From assembly GCF_000499845.2 (NCBI RefSeq), contig NC_023754.2, positions 19,904,111 through 19,968,110 of the forward strand: a stretch of 64,000 nt of DNA, written 5' to 3'. Below, one piece after another: positions 48,871 to 63,050 of this stretch (position 1 is the stretch's first letter; every line of letters starts with the position of its first letter). The notes under the pieces were generated by a model that ran no database searches, was not told the DNA's origin, and worked only from the letters and a program-made list of their open reading frames with translations. The DNA is from Phaseolus vulgaris. Lineage: Eukaryota > Streptophyta > Magnoliopsida > Fabales > Fabaceae. The translations under genes were made by a program, and so were the position numbers.

Positions 48871-49520
48871 CTCATATTTTTCGTGAAGGAAATACGTATA
48901 TTAATAAGTTGACTAATTTGGATATTCATATAATCATTTTAATATATAATAGACTTTCATCTAGTCTTTTCTAAAATTGTTTATGAATAAGTATAATCTA
49001 CTTATATATCGTTTTTGTTAACGTTTGGGTTTTGGTATAGTCCATCCATATTTTTGTCCTCATAAAACAAATATTATTAAAAAAATATACAAAAATATAG
49101 GGGACTATATCAAAATACATATGTTAACAAAAACGATACATAAGTAGACTATATATATCTATTCATAAAGAATCTTAATAACAGACTAGATGGTAGCATA
49201 TTATACCAATAAAAAGATTTTTTATCAATAAATCCTAAATTAGCCAAATTATCAGCACACGCATTTCCTTCACGAAAAATATGAGTAATCATAAACCTAA
49301 TTTTCTCACAGTAATTAAGATAGGTATTTCATCGATTACGAAACATAAAAAAAAATATTAGTCCTAGCAATAAACGCAACCCAAACCAAAAGAGAATCAC
49401 ATTCCAACCAAACATTAAGAAACTTGAACTTTAAAAAATAGAGAGAAAGTTTTATTAAATTCTCTCATACTCTCACGGAAAATACCTCAACAATCAACAA
49501 GTAACAAAATCATGAATAAT
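48870..49520. mobile_element. Two LINE 3' ends in tail-to-tail arrangement
   Basis: 48875-49070 (+) carries the 3' end of the same LINE family (ATATTTTTCGTGAAGGAAAT, then TATCGTTTTTGTTAACGTTT). From 49520 back to about 49070 the minus strand carries a longer 3' end (RNase H words near 49400-49510, TTTCCTTCACGAAAAATATG at 49265-49284). The arms are ~190 bp long and meet near 49075, so they form a diverged inverted repeat. Both are fragments without coding capacity. Confidence 0.8.
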
Positions 49521-52500
49521 AAATCTTAATTTCATAGGATATTTTAAATTTCAATGTATTTAGAAACTCAATAAATAATATTATAATTTTTAACAACGTG
49601 AAAGAATATATATCATATTTTAATAAAACTAAATGTGAGAAATTAAAATAATCTATACATTTTTTACATGTAAAAACCTTTGAATGATTAATTGAGATAT
49701 TGTTTATATAACTATATATTTGAATGATTAATTTATAACAAATTAGATAAAGAAATAAATCAAATTAATAATACAATATATAAAATAATAAGTCCTGCAA
49801 CACTAAAAGCCAAAAAAAAACAAAATTAGAAAAAGCACATGATGACTACCTTTAAAATAGGATATAAATTAAATTACACACGAGAATCACCATCAAAGGA
49901 TTTTTTTGTAATAAACTATTAAAAAAAAATATCAACCATGACTCTGATCTCTTTGAAACAATTGATTGTGGGGTTCATCACCGACAAATATATTCCATTT
50001 TTTTATATATTATAATGCACTCTTGAGGCAGATAAAAACATAATATTTTATACCACTTTCTAACTTTATATTTTTAAAATGAAAATCAGCACGTGCTTAG
50101 GTAATATTATTACTTTTATTTTATATTTTTTTACTCAATGTTATTTTATAAATTTTATTATTTTTTACACATCTTACTATTATATTATTCGGTTTATAGT
50201 TATTTTAGTAATGCGTTCCTGAAATGTTATGGAAAAAGCTAAAAACATTGTTTCATTTATCACAATTTTTTGTTAAATTATTTTGCTGTAATGCCATTTT
50301 TAAAAATGCACACATGCATTTAATCAGTAAGAAAAACAATAAAATAGATTAAATTTAAAAACATAAGAAAAAATGTTAATGAATAAAATTGATGAAATGA
50401 CTAAGGAATTAATCTATATAATCATTTATATTATAACATCTTTAAAAAAATACTTTAAACTTTATAAATTATTACAAAAATATAGATTATTATTAAAAGT
50501 CATTCTAAAACTAACATTTAAGATTACAACGGTATTTATGAAAACTTGTAAGCCTCATTAGAAAAAAAAATTGATGATGTACTCGGTGCCTACTAAGTTT
50601 GAATTTATTGAGTAAATTTTGATTAACTAAATGAATTTATACTATTTTTTCTGAACATATTACAAAATAGAATAGATATGAAAAAAAAAATCACAAGAAT
50701 AAAAAATAAATTAAAAGAAAGACAAAAGATATAAGAATAAATATTTTTTTATTATATTAAAATTAGAACAAATAATTTGAATATATACAAGTTCTACATT
50801 CATTTTAGAAAAAAAAAATCAATAAATACTAGCCAAGTGGAATTTGCTAAATTAAATTAAATTTATTGAGCAAATTTATGCATAATTTTCAAAAACCAAC
50901 TTCAAACTTCAACCAATTTTATCTTTTGATCAAAATACATTTCTATTCAGCTTCAAAGGTTTAACTTTAAACGCTTATAGCATTATTTTCCCATTCATAC
51001 CCATCCAACCAAATTTGACCATACAAAACTAATTGCTCAATTCTAAGCAAATTTTGTGCCTTTAACCATAAATAGTTTCCTCAACCAAGTCAAATATTCT
51101 CTGGACAACTAAAACAAAATTCTTACACTTACTAACTCAAATTGGTCAACATCAACTACTTATAATATTAATTCCAAGTTTTTATTAACATAATCAAAAT
51201 TAATCATACCAAACTCAATACCTTAAACAAAATAATAAATTTTCACAATTAACCTATGGAACCCAATTCCAGATATTATAATATAAACTAACATTCATCA
51301 TAATCTAATACTGTTTTCAAGTCCTCAATACTAATTTTCATATCACATGTATAATTATTTAATCACTTCAACATAAAAAAATCAACTCAAAATATTTAAT
51401 CAAAAATTTTAGAAAGATCGTGACTTTCATAAAATAAAGTCTAAATAGTCATTTTTTCTACTTTTAAGTCTTTTAATTAAAACTTTACATTTCATCTCAT
51501 TTTAATTACTTATATATTTTTACAAACTAACTTTGAGAGACAGTGTTATAACTATAGAAATAAGAAGTAGATCTATACAATTATATATATTATTAAATAT
51601 TTTTATTATTATCGTATTATTATATCTTTATGATAAAAAGATATCATTTTTTATTTATTGTATTTGAAGTGATTTTTTAATATAAATAAAGCACCAAGAC
51701 TCTCTCATAAACATATCGTCCAATTCAATATTTTTCTTTTATTGAGTTTAACATTATAATTACATATATTTTTTATTTTCCAGTATTTTTTAGATTTTAT
51801 AACCCATTTTTATGAATGTTATAATTTTTAACATCTTTTAATTAATTAATATTTTATTTCATAAATAATTATCAAAAGAATTCAAAAGTAATAATAAAAA
51901 ATCATAAATATATAGTTTTAATTAAAATTTATTGTGATATAAACTTATTAAAATTTGATGACAAACATTAAATTGTTTACGAATCTCTGTTTGACTTGTC
52001 TTTCATAAAATCTCAAGTTATTCTCGCAAAGGTTTATATAATTTTTTCCCAAATTATGCTTTCAAATGACCAATCGATCTTGAAATGATCAAATGCGTGT
52101 TTTTGAGTTATTATTCTTCACTCAACTAATATTTTTGTTGCGTATATTTGTTTAAAATTTGTGTTCACACAAAAATAAAGATCGATCTGAAAAGAACAAG
52201 AATTTCTGAAGAAAATTATATGTTGTACGTTGATTTGAACAAGAAAGTGATGTAAACGCGTGGTGATAACGAGAAATATTCTAGTCAAATAAAGTGTACA
52301 CTTCTATATCATTAAACAAGAAAACAACCGGGAGAAACTGAGTATTATTTTATTATTTTTCCTACAAGAAAAACTAATAAAAGGTTCGATTTTAGTTTTA
52401 CCATTTTAGTATTAATATTTTATTGATTAATTTTTTAAACCATAATTTTGACTTATTGTTAATTAAGATTGATGTGATAATGAAGTGTTGATGCTGGAAT

Positions 52501-53429
52501 ACTGATCTCAGCTTAGGTTCAAATTCAAGACTTTAAATGTGTACAAGATATTTATTATAACGCTACTGAACACAAATAGGAGAAAGTAAATAAAATTATT
52601 GTAAGCCATTAAACCACTTTGAACATTTAATATATAGGAGAAAAAATTATTTAATAAATTACAAAGTTCAACTAACCAATAATAAAAAATAGATTTCAAT
52701 ACGGGGTTAACAAACTATTCTGGTTTTGAAAAAAAATCAAAATTAATTGACTATGTCATGCATAAATGATAATATATTATTATTGATTCAACTATAATAT
52801 ATATATCTTTCAAATTATATATTAAGTAGAATAGACCAAATCAATTCATTTCCTTTATAAGGTCAACTAGGGTAGATTATGTTCAATATATTCCTAACTC
52901 GTTATATATATATAAGTAAGAAAATAATATATCTATAATTGATAATTTTACTGAAATTTTTTATTTAAAAATAGTTTCTATTAGATTATGTTGAGTCAAT
53001 TACTAGTTACATTTAAATTAAGCTATGTTATTTTTAAGATGCGGAACTTTGGTCCCAAAAGTTGTTTGATACCCGTATTTAAATTTGTTACATTAATTAT
53101 AAATTCTTAATATTTTGTGGCATATACATGTATCAAATAATGAGTTTAGTTTTCTACATCTTTATTCTAGAGATAAAATTGATAGAAATTGGCTTTCCAA
53201 ATTGTTAAGATAACTTTTGTGCGTCAATGGTGATGTTAGTCTTACATAACTCAAATTGATATTTATTTTTCCTTAAGTAATTACTTAATTGAAATACGAT
53301 TTTATCTTTTAACTAAAAAAATACTCAAAATCAAGGCACGTTAGTGAGAATATTTATATCATAACATTAAATTGACGTTATTAATTAAAAAGTATTAACT
53401 ACAAATACTAACACTTGAACTTAAAAAGT
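49521..53429. other. AT-rich spacer, no gene recognised
   Basis: Long AT-rich DNA with only short, low-complexity open frames. I found no domain, RNA gene or clear repeat ends. Confidence 0.55.
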
Positions 53430-55680
53430 ATTAAAAAGTAGTCCACAAGATTTTCTCACTCCCTCTCATATTTTATATGTGGATGACATTTTTATTTTTT
53501 GTAGGGCGGATACTAAGTCTCTTAGAAATTTGAGAAATTTTCTTAAAACATATGGTGATTTCTCTGGTCAATATGTTAATAATTCTAAGGGTAGTTTTTT
53601 CACCATGGATAATTCTACAAGATTTGTCACCAAAATTCAGCGTATTCTTTCTTGTAGTCATGGTTGTTTGCCTTTCACTTATTTAGGAGTGCCTATCTTT
53701 GTTGGTGCTCCAAGGGGTCGTTTTCTTCAACCTTTGGCTGATAAAGTCAAATTGAAGCTAGCTTCTTGGAAAGGTAAATCTCTTAGCATGATGGGTCGAG
53801 TTCAGTTGGTCAATACGGTGATTACGGGTCTTCTAGCTTATAGTTTTAATTTGTATAAATGGCCTGTTTCTCTTCTTAAACAAGTTGAACAGTGGTGTCG
53901 AAATTTTATCTGGACTGGTGATATTCTGAAAAAAGGTATAGCTACTGTTAAATGGGATACGATTTGTTCTCCCCTTGAGAATGGAGGTTTGAAAATTATT
54001 AACCTTCACCATGAAAATAATGCTTATCTTCTTAAGCTTGCTTGGAACTTTGCTTATAGCAACAAGCCTTGGTCTCTGCTCTTGAAAGCTAGGGTCCTTA
54101 AATCAAAATATGAGTTTCGAATGGTTTATAGATCGTCATCTCTTTGGTCTGGAATTAAGCAGTTTTATTTTACTATACTTGATTATACTTTTTGGACTGT
54201 TGGTACAGGTTCTCTTATTAATTTTTGGAATGATAAATGGTGTGCTACTTCTTCTTTAGCAAATATTGCAGGATTATCTGATGGTGCTAGTATTCCGGAT
54301 ACAGTCTCTCAGTTTTGGATAGGTAGTGATTGGAGTATTCCATTGTCTTTACAACAGATGCCTCATCTTTTTAGTCATATCATGGTTAGGGCGGTACAAG
54401 ATATTCCTAATTGGATTCTAGATGAGTCTGGTCGTCTCACTCTTAAATCAGCTAGGACTTTTTTCTTGGATCCAGGGGTTTCTTGTGGTTGGGGTAAATT
54501 TATTTGGTCTTCATATATTCCGCCTTCCAAAACTCTTGTCCTTTGGAAAGTTTTTCATGGGCGGCTTCCTACAGATCAGCATATTCAAAATAAAGGTTTG
54601 CATATTTGTTCTATGTGTACGCTTTGTGAAAAGTACGAGGAATCTATTCAACATTTATTTTTTGAATGTGCTAATGCTTTGCGTATTTGGTGTTGGGTTC
54701 AACACATTTTTCCTACTTATCATTTCTCTAATAAGGATGATCTTCTTTCTTTTATTAAGAGTGATGGTAGTCTGTTGGTTAAATTAATTAAGCTAGTTGT
54801 GATAACTTTTTCTATTTGGATGATATGGCGTATGAGGAATTATGCTCGTTTTCAGGATAAGATTGAGGTTTCTAGGGCTATTTTGGTTATTAAAGACTTA
54901 ACTTGTCTAGTGGGTAATTCGTCTAAAGCTTCAATGAAGAATGATATGTTTGATTTCAATGTGCTAAAGTTTTTTGGTATTAACACTCGTACTGGTAAAG
55001 TTCTACGTCCTGTTCCTGTTAGATGGGAGTTTCCTTCACCAGGCTGGGTAAAAATTAACACTGATGGGGCTGCTAGGGGATATCCTGGTCTTGCTACTTG
55101 CGGAGGTATTTTTCGTGGGAGTATGGGGGAATTTATTGGAGCTTTTTATGCGTTTCTTGAAGTTCAGATTGCTCTGGTTGCTGAGTTTTATGGGGTTATA
55201 CATGCTATGGAGGAAGCTCAAAAGATGGGGCTTACTAATGTCTGGCTGGAATGTGATTCTGCTTTGGTTTGTGCTGCGTTTACTGCTAGGACAAATGTTC
55301 CTTGGATGCTTCGTAATCGATGGAATGCTTGTCTTAATTACTGTGGGAAAATTAGGTTTACAGTTACTCATATTTTTGGATGCTTCGTAATCGATGGAAT
55401 GCTTGTCTTAATTACTGTGGGAAAATTAGGTTTACAGTTTCTCATATTTTTCGTGAAGGAAATGCGTGTGCTGATAAGTTGGCTAATTTAGGATTTTTTT
55501 CATAGAGAACCTTTTCTTTGGTATAATAGGCTTCCACCTTATCTGTTCTTAGAATTCTTTATGAATAGGTATAGTCTACCTATGTATCGTTTTTGTTAAC
55601 ATATGAGTTTTGGTCTAGTCCCCCCGTATTTTTGTATTTTTTTTTTCTTTTGTTTAATAATATTTTTTTTTCATGTGATG
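53430..55680 (+). mobile_element. 5'-truncated L1-type LINE, best-preserved copy
   Basis: An open frame from about 53449 to 55491 encodes the C-terminal half of a plant LINE ORF2: reverse transcriptase from TPSHILYVDDIFIFC onward (YVDD in the place of the FADD/YADD catalytic motif), GVPIFVGAPRGRFLQPLADK, thumb region, a zf-RVT Cys/His region (CSMCTLCEKYEESIQHLFFE), and a C-terminal RNase H with INTDGAA, AEFYGV, LECDSA and the terminal D region. No ORF1, endonuclease or palm N-terminus is present, so it cannot move by itself. A 74-bp tandem duplication at 55304-55451 shifts the frame in RNase H so that the last 40 residues are wrong. The 3' UTR ends in T-rich DNA near 55680. Confidence 0.88.
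55304..55451 (+). repeat. 74-bp tandem duplication in the LINE RNase H region
   Basis: GGATGCTTCGTAATCGATGG at 55304 recurs at 55378, followed by the same ~54 bases. As 74 is not a multiple of three, it breaks the frame just before the conserved HIFREGNACAD end. Confidence 0.9.
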
Positions 55681-55689
55681 GTAAATGAT

Positions 55690-56694
55690 TGTTGTTACTT
55701 GAGGTGTCAGCCTAGCTGAGATCTTAAGTGGCATAGTGATACCTAACATGAAAGCTTTTATTTAAAAAAACAAGAGTTTAAAAAATGAAATTATAGCATT
55801 TTTGGTTGAATTAATATTTGACAAACTTTTATTATAAATTATTTAATCAGAAAATTCAATTTTGCTTAACTAATTTTTTTACCTTATAAGAATAAGCTTA
55901 TATTAGCTTAAAATATGGTTCTATTATTTTGTTTATTGTAAATATCAAGATTTTTTTTAAGATTGAATTGAGATAAACTTTAAGTTTAAGTTTTAAGTTT
56001 TCATATGTACTGTTTAGAGGTCCTATATCGTCTAGTGGCTCAAAACTCTTTGATGGGTATATAAAAAAAAACGTCTTTATTAAAAAGTTTTAAAATAATT
56101 ATTTTGTGTCGAACTTGAATTTAGTAATCGTTGTTTAATATAAGAGTCGAGAGTTTCTATGAGGATTTAAAGAGAAATTTTGAATTGTAAAGATGAAATA
56201 AAATAATTTCAACATAACTTTATAAAATATATTATTTATTTTATTATTTTATTTATTTGTGTTATTATTGATTTTTAATATTCTCTTTTATTATTCATAA
56301 ATATAATATTTAATAAAAACAACAAAAGTTACGTACTGCTATATAAAAATTATAAAATATCTTATAAATTTTCCAAAATATTTTTAAAAACTTTATGTTA
56401 TAGAAAGTATAATTTATTTAAGCCTAACTTCACTAAAATTTAATAATTACCAAAAAAAGTAAAACACGTCTTAATGCTTTTAGTAAAATATTTATTGCAG
56501 TGTAATACCTACTTTGAATAAGTACTCATTACACCTTGTTGCAATAACTATATCTAATTTGTGGTTTGTTCATTACACACCAACTTTTCTATATAAATAT
56601 ATATCTCCAAACTCCTCACTTCCCTATCTGTTTCATTCTCCATTTTTAAAACTCAACCTTTCGATCGATCTCAGAAACTCTTCCCCTCTCCGAC
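55690..56694. other. Spacer and GAD upstream region
   Basis: AT-rich DNA without a recognised gene. The last ~120 bp have TATAAATATATATCTCC near 56592 and a pyrimidine-rich leader before the ATG at 56695, consistent with the GAD core promoter and 5' UTR. Confidence 0.55.
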
Positions 56695-59600
56695 ATGGTT
56701 CTCTCCAAAACCGCCTCCGAATCCGACGTTTCTGTCCACTCTACCTTTGCTTCTCGTTATGTCAGAACTTCACTTCCCAGGCATGTCATATTGCTTATTT
56801 TTTCTTATGTTCGTACCTTCTTTGTATGTATGATAAGATTACCTTAATGGTTTGGATCTGAAACTAACGTTAATTTAGAGAAACGACACAGGTTCAGGAT
56901 GCCTGAGGAGTCGATTCCAAAGGAAGCAGCGTATCAGATCATCAACGATGAGTTGATGTTGGATGGGAACCCAAGGTTGAACTTGGCTTCCTTTGTGACG
57001 ACATGGATGGAACCTGAGTGCGATAAACTCATCATGGCTTCCATCAACAAGAACTATGTGGACATGGATGAGTACCCTGTCACCACTGAGCTTCAGGTAA
57101 GTCTTCCCTGTTTGCCTTGCAGTATTGGGAAAGGATCAATCATTAAAAAAACAACTACTTTTACAAAAGAAAATAATTTGACAAATTAGGGTATAGTGGG
57201 GTAGTTACGTTATGTTTGACTTTTCTAATAAAGTAACTCTCTACTTAAGTTTTAAGGTAATTTCCCTTTTCAACTTTTCAAATTTCTTCTAATTAAAAAA
57301 CACAAGTATTTGTATGCAGATCTATTTTCTAAAGAAAAAAAAGGGTTTTGCAGAAAATAAATGTTGATGTGTTGTTTTTGGAAAAAATAAAAGTAATTGA
57401 ATTATAATTCTTTGTTTAGAAATATAATTGTCTTATAAAACACAACATCAGTCGTCAAAATAATGAATTTAAAGATGTAAAATTCACATTTTGTTTTTAT
57501 TCTATTTTTCATCTAGAGCGTGTTTAAAAATGTTATATTTTCATTTTAGTTGTTTTCGTTCCAGAATAAGTTACATATTTGACTAATAATTTAATTTTAG
57601 TCTTTTAAATAAGTTACTAAAAACTGTAGCATGTGATCGTTGTTTAATAATTTTTATTTTCAGTTTCAGACACGCTATTTTTTAATTGAAAGTTGGTTTT
57701 TTTATTAAACTATTAATTATTAAAATGGTCAAAGTCGTGTAACTATTCTATGCATACTTTTATTTTCCATTTATTTTTATTTATAATTTTATATTAAACG
57801 GATCGTTATTTACGATAAGGTGAGTACAAATAAATTAATAACCGGTGATTAATTTTAACACATTTATGAGTAACTATAAATGTATACATAAAATTCATTA
57901 ATTAACTATTAAAAATCACTCAGAGTATTTTAGGTTTAGTTATTTTTTTTCTTATTTATATAATTTGATCACAGTATTAAGAAAAAGTTAAGTGGTTTAA
58001 TTTTTAAAATACGATAATGTGATTACTTAATGGGGAGTGAAATTGTTAACAAATATGGAAAGTTTTAATTTCTACATAATAAGTAATTTAAAATGAATTA
58101 CATTAAAACTAATTTTTGCTTAACTTGAAAACAAAATTTGCATCTGCCATTCTTGTGTGGACATGTTGAAAAACATTTTGAAATGTCACAACTCCTTTTC
58201 TCCCATTTCCACTGGTTTTGTGAATGTGGTGACCGTTAATTATGTAGAGTTTCCTCCTTCATCACGGCAACAATCACGCCAAATTATTAATTAATTTCAC
58301 TTTTTGAACAATTAATTAATTTCACTCATTTTTTACAATTGATTAATCCTCTTCCTTTACTAAAAAAAATAATTTATCAAGGGAAATTGTTTTCTTAAAA
58401 AGTTATCAGCTTTAGAAAAATTTAATCTTTTGCTTAGGTGAGAAATGCTTTAATAATTATTTTTGTTTGGTCTTATTTGAATATTCATTTCTGTTTGTTT
58501 TTTGTCGGCTACCGAGTTAGTCTCTTCTGATTTATGACTTTCTGATACTTACAAATAATCAAAACAAACCTTTTGTTAGCTTTTTCCTTCCCAACACATT
58601 CCCTTTTGTCGACCATTCTTTTTCTACAATTTTATTTACTTTTAGTTGGTTGACAAAAGCTTTCAATATATTTACTAAAAGTATATTGTATGAGGCAAAA
58701 TAAGAGATTTATTTATTTATTTAAACTGCTGAACTATAACTTTAACAAGAGGAATAGAAAGAAGCATGTAATAATGTAATAAAGAAGAAATACAAAACTA
58801 ATGGTTTTGATGATGTTAGGTGTACTTATTTGAAAGAGACCCTCATCTACATTTTGGGTTATTTTCCTGTGTCTGCGAAAAGAACTTTTGGTAAGATAGG
58901 AAAATAAGTCTTCGGAAAACATATGGGAATCTTTTTCTTCAAAAGCTCTCAATATTTTTTTTCCTTTTTCCAGTTTTCATACAAGAACATATATTAGGTA
59001 TTAATCAACAACTTATTAACTCAATTATAGTTAATTTTAACCTCTACAAATGATCAATAAAAAGGGTTTACAAATTATCAAAATAATTTAGTAAGATGAT
59101 ACTTTTTTATTTTGAGATTTTCATTATTAAAAAATCACTTGAAAATAGTTCAATCATTCTTCTATGATATTGACTAGAGCTATTCTTATAAAAATTATTG
59201 AAGCAAAATGGAACTACTTCACTGGTGATATGTTGTTACACGTATAGTTTTCAGTATTTATCTTGGTATGATTGAAAGGAGAAAAGAAAATTTAAAAAAT
59301 GATATTTTTTTCTTTATTGAATCGAAAGGAAATTGAAAAGAAAGGTTGAGGTCCATCACTATCGTTGTTTTCCCATTGGATGAAACCAGTGGTATGTTTG
59401 AAAGTTCCACATGCCATGTTATGGCATGATGAGGACAGCCATGTTATCTTTGTCCTATGTTTAAGATTTTTGTTTGTTTTAGAAAATAATAAATTATAAA
59501 AATATTGTTTTCAGTAATAACTGAAGTCTGTTTATAAATATTTTTGAAATTAAAAAGTGGCATGATAGTAGAAATTTAATCATTTATCACACTAAATTAA

Positions 59601-62600
59601 ATAATTTGATGAGAATATTATGATACTCTTTTCATTATACCGAACATATAATTTTAAAGAAGACAAAAGTTTCATGAAAAATTTAATTAAAAACTCCCTT
59701 AAAAACACAGTAATTTCCTTCTGACAAATTATATATAATTTAAATTAATAATACTCTACATTTAAAAAAAAACAGTGTAATGCACAGTTGAATATAAAGA
59801 CAGCCGGTGCGCAATATAGCGTTTTGTGGTACCTATACTACTGATTCACTATCGATTACAGTTTTTTTGAATTTTAAATATGTAAAAATAATTTCATATT
59901 TGTTAAAAGTGTTACTAAATTAATTTAATTTGTTTTATATATATATATATATATAATTTTTTAAAATTCGAAAAGAAATTTTAAAACAATTTTAGAGAAA
60001 AAAAATTACATTTAATCTTAAGTAAAAACGTTGCAATTTTAATAAAATAGATTTGGTTGAATAAGAGTGTATTTAAGTTACAATTCAGGTTAACTTCATC
60101 AATATTTTTTTGGAAAAGATTTTTTTACATACACACTTAAAACATATACTTAACACCACATTATAATAATATAATAATATTTAAAATTAAAAAATAAATT
60201 AAATATGATTAAAATATTATTTTATTGATTTATGAACTGAATTTTTTTTAATATTTGTGGTGTTACCCATTTTTTTAATCCATCAGTGTTTCATTTTATA
60301 TTGTTCCTTTAGAAAAAGTTCGTATGACCGAGAATGAAACTATGATGGATTGAAAGTAAAGTTTATTTAAGAAATTGTAGTTTTAATTATTTATCTGTTC
60401 CATAAAATAAAACAGACTTTATTTTTACTTTCCATATTGAAAAACATCTATTTCAGTTCTTATGTAAATGAAATTAGTCGATAAGAATAGAAAAAAGATT
60501 AAAAGTAAATGATAAACGTAGATTAAAAAAGTGATTTTTAAGTATTGGAATTAAAAACTAAAGTTTGTAACATTATCAATTCTAAAGAAGATTAAACCTA
60601 TTTTTTATTTATGATTTCTACAGCAGCTGCATTGTAAGACAATATAAATTGTATTAGAAAAATAGCAGGATTACACATGAGAATTGGGAATGAAAAATGG
60701 GACTACTTGGTGGTTTTATAGTTGAAGGTGCTAAGCAAATTGATGATCGTATGAGAAAAGTATCGAGTTTCATTTTTTTCTTGTATGCATGCAGAATCGA
60801 TGTGTGAACATGATAGCTCATCTTTTTAATGCACCACTACAAGACTCTGAAGCTGCTGTTGGTGTTGGCACGGTCGGTTCATCAGAGGCCATAATGTTGG
60901 CTGGATTGGCATTCAAAAGGAAGTGGCAAAACAGAAGGAAAGAAGAGGGAAAGCCTTATGACAAACCCAACATTGTCACTGGAGCCAACGTTCAGGTACA
61001 CTTAAAAAAAAAATCATTGTCAAGAACATACATGCAATAAGTTGTAGCTTTGTTTGATGAGTGTGGAATTGATAAGAGTTTTGGTTCTGTTTGTGTAAAG
61101 GTTTGCTGGGAGAAATTTGCAAGGTACTTTGAGGTGGAGTTGAAGGAAGTGAAGCTGCGTGATGGATACTATGTAATGGACCCTGACCAAGCTGTGGAAT
61201 TGGTGGATGAGAACACTATTTGTGTAGCAGCTATCCTTGGTTCCACACTAAATGGAGAGTTTGAGGATGTCAAACGCCTCAATGATCTTCTCGTTGAAAA
61301 GAATAAGCAAACTGGGTACCATTCTTTCTCTTTTACTCTCCCTCTTCTCAAATGTTCCTTGCTTTAAACACCATGTTTAGATTGAATATGTTGCACCTTC
61401 CTTTAGTATCTTCTTATAGACCTTCTCAATATTTTATTATTGATAATGCATAGCTTATTAAAGTCTGATGCATGAAGATTTAGAATTATTTTGAAATTTT
61501 AGAGGGGATGAACTGACAGTGAAATTGTTTGGTAGGTGGGACACTCCTATTCATGTTGATGCAGCCAGTGGTGGCTTCATTGCCCCATTTATTTACCCAG
61601 AGCTTGAGTGGGACTTCCGATTACCACTAGTGAAGAGCATCAATGTTAGTGGGCACAAGTATGGTTTGGTGTATGCTGGAATCGGTTGGATTATCTGGAG
61701 AAGCAAGGAGGACTTGCCTGAGGAACTCATCTTCCATATCAACTATCTCGGAGCTGATCAACCCACCTTCACACTTAACTTCTCCAAAGGTAACACATAA
61801 TTGAAGTACTCTGTTTTAGTCTATCTAAGTACTATTAACAATAACCCCTATTTACTTGCACTTTTTTACCCTACCATCCATTGGTTTATGCAATGCAGGT
61901 TCCAGCCAAGTCATTGCTCAATACTACCAACTAATTCGCCTTGGTTATGAGGTAATAAGTTTAACCATGAGACCCAGTTATAATTGCAGAGGTGTTGTCT
62001 GATCCCTCTAATCCACATAATAAAAGTGAAAATAAGAGGATTGCTTGTAACACATTCTTTTAGAACTCTCTTTTATAGTTGAAATTTATTAAAAATCCAA
62101 AATTTCTTATTTATGAGTTTCACTTACGGATTCTAATTTTTTAGTAAATTTTAACTCATAATGGATGGTGTGTTCAAATGAGTGTTACTGGGATTTCTCT
62201 TACAAATGATGTATTTCTCTAAAAAAAATTCATTGAATCATAGAATGAGTCACACACACTCCTCTTTAATGAATCAACTTGTAACTTTATAGAAAAGCAC
62301 TTGTACTGGAAAGTTTTGTTGTGTTATGATCCAAATTCATTAGAATGGTTTGTTAAATTTGATAATAACTACCTTAAAAGTTATTTTAAGGATGATTTAT
62401 GATTGCCTGACAGTGCTGCATGCAAAACTACTACTATATTTTCCAATGATAAAAAATGTGCAAGAAATTGTGTTGAATTTCTCATTCACAGACTGATCAC
62501 TTTGTGAAAGATTTTTTAAATCGCTTGTTATAATTTGGTGTTGTGAATGTGAGTGCAGGGCTACAGAAACGTGATGGAAAATTGCAGAGACAACATGTTG

Positions 62601-63050
62601 GTGCTGAAAGAGGGTCTCGAGAAGACAGGGCGGTTTACCATTGTGTCCAAAGACGATGGTGTGCCTTTGGTGGCTTTCACCCTGAAAGATCATACCCACT
62701 TTAACGAGTTCCAAATCTCTGATATGCTGAGGCGATTTGGATGGATTGTGCCAGCATACACCATGCCCCCAGATGCTCAACATGTTACAGTGCTTCGTGT
62801 TGTCATCAGGGAGGACTTCTCAAGAACCCTTGCAGAGCGTCTAGTGGCAGATGTGGAAAAGGTGGTGCATGAGCTTGATGCCCTTCCAGTAAGGGTGATA
62901 AGTAGCTCCAGTGTGACAGTCAACACAGAAGAAAATGGCAAAGTGGTTAAGAAGAGTGCTCTGGAGACACAGAGAGAAATCACAGCGATTTGGAGGAAGT
63001 TTGTGTTGGAGAGGAAGAAGCTCAATGACAAGATGAGTGGTGTTTGCTAG
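56695..63050 (+). CDS. GAD: Glutamate decarboxylase, calmodulin-binding
   Basis: Seven exons: 56695-56780, 56892-57096, 60795-60995, 61101-61315, 61536-61789, 61899-61951 and 62559-63050; 1506 nt, 501 residues. It decarboxylates glutamate to GABA and CO2 with pyridoxal phosphate, in the cytosol, as entry to the GABA shunt. Visible landmarks: N-terminal [20 protein letters not shown], substrate/cofactor region [33 protein letters not shown], and the PLP-binding lysine K277 in [15 protein letters not shown]. The C-terminus (about 470-501; [18 protein letters not shown]) is the basic, Trp-containing calmodulin-binding autoinhibitory tail of plant GADs, so activation by Ca2+/calmodulin is expected. 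The first intron begins with GC instead of GT (AG|GCATGT); the second is ~3.7 kb. The gene appears intact. Confidence 0.96.
57097..60794 (+). other. Large second intron of GAD
   Basis: 3.7 kb of AT-rich DNA from GTAAGTCTTC to a GCATGCAG acceptor. It holds a (TA)n run near 59938-59954. I see no mobile element or internal gene that would explain its size. Confidence 0.7.

Noticed and set aside
55036..55371. Minus-strand and +2-frame ORFs over the LINE RNase H
   Set aside because: They are shadows of the reverse transcriptase/RNase H frame.
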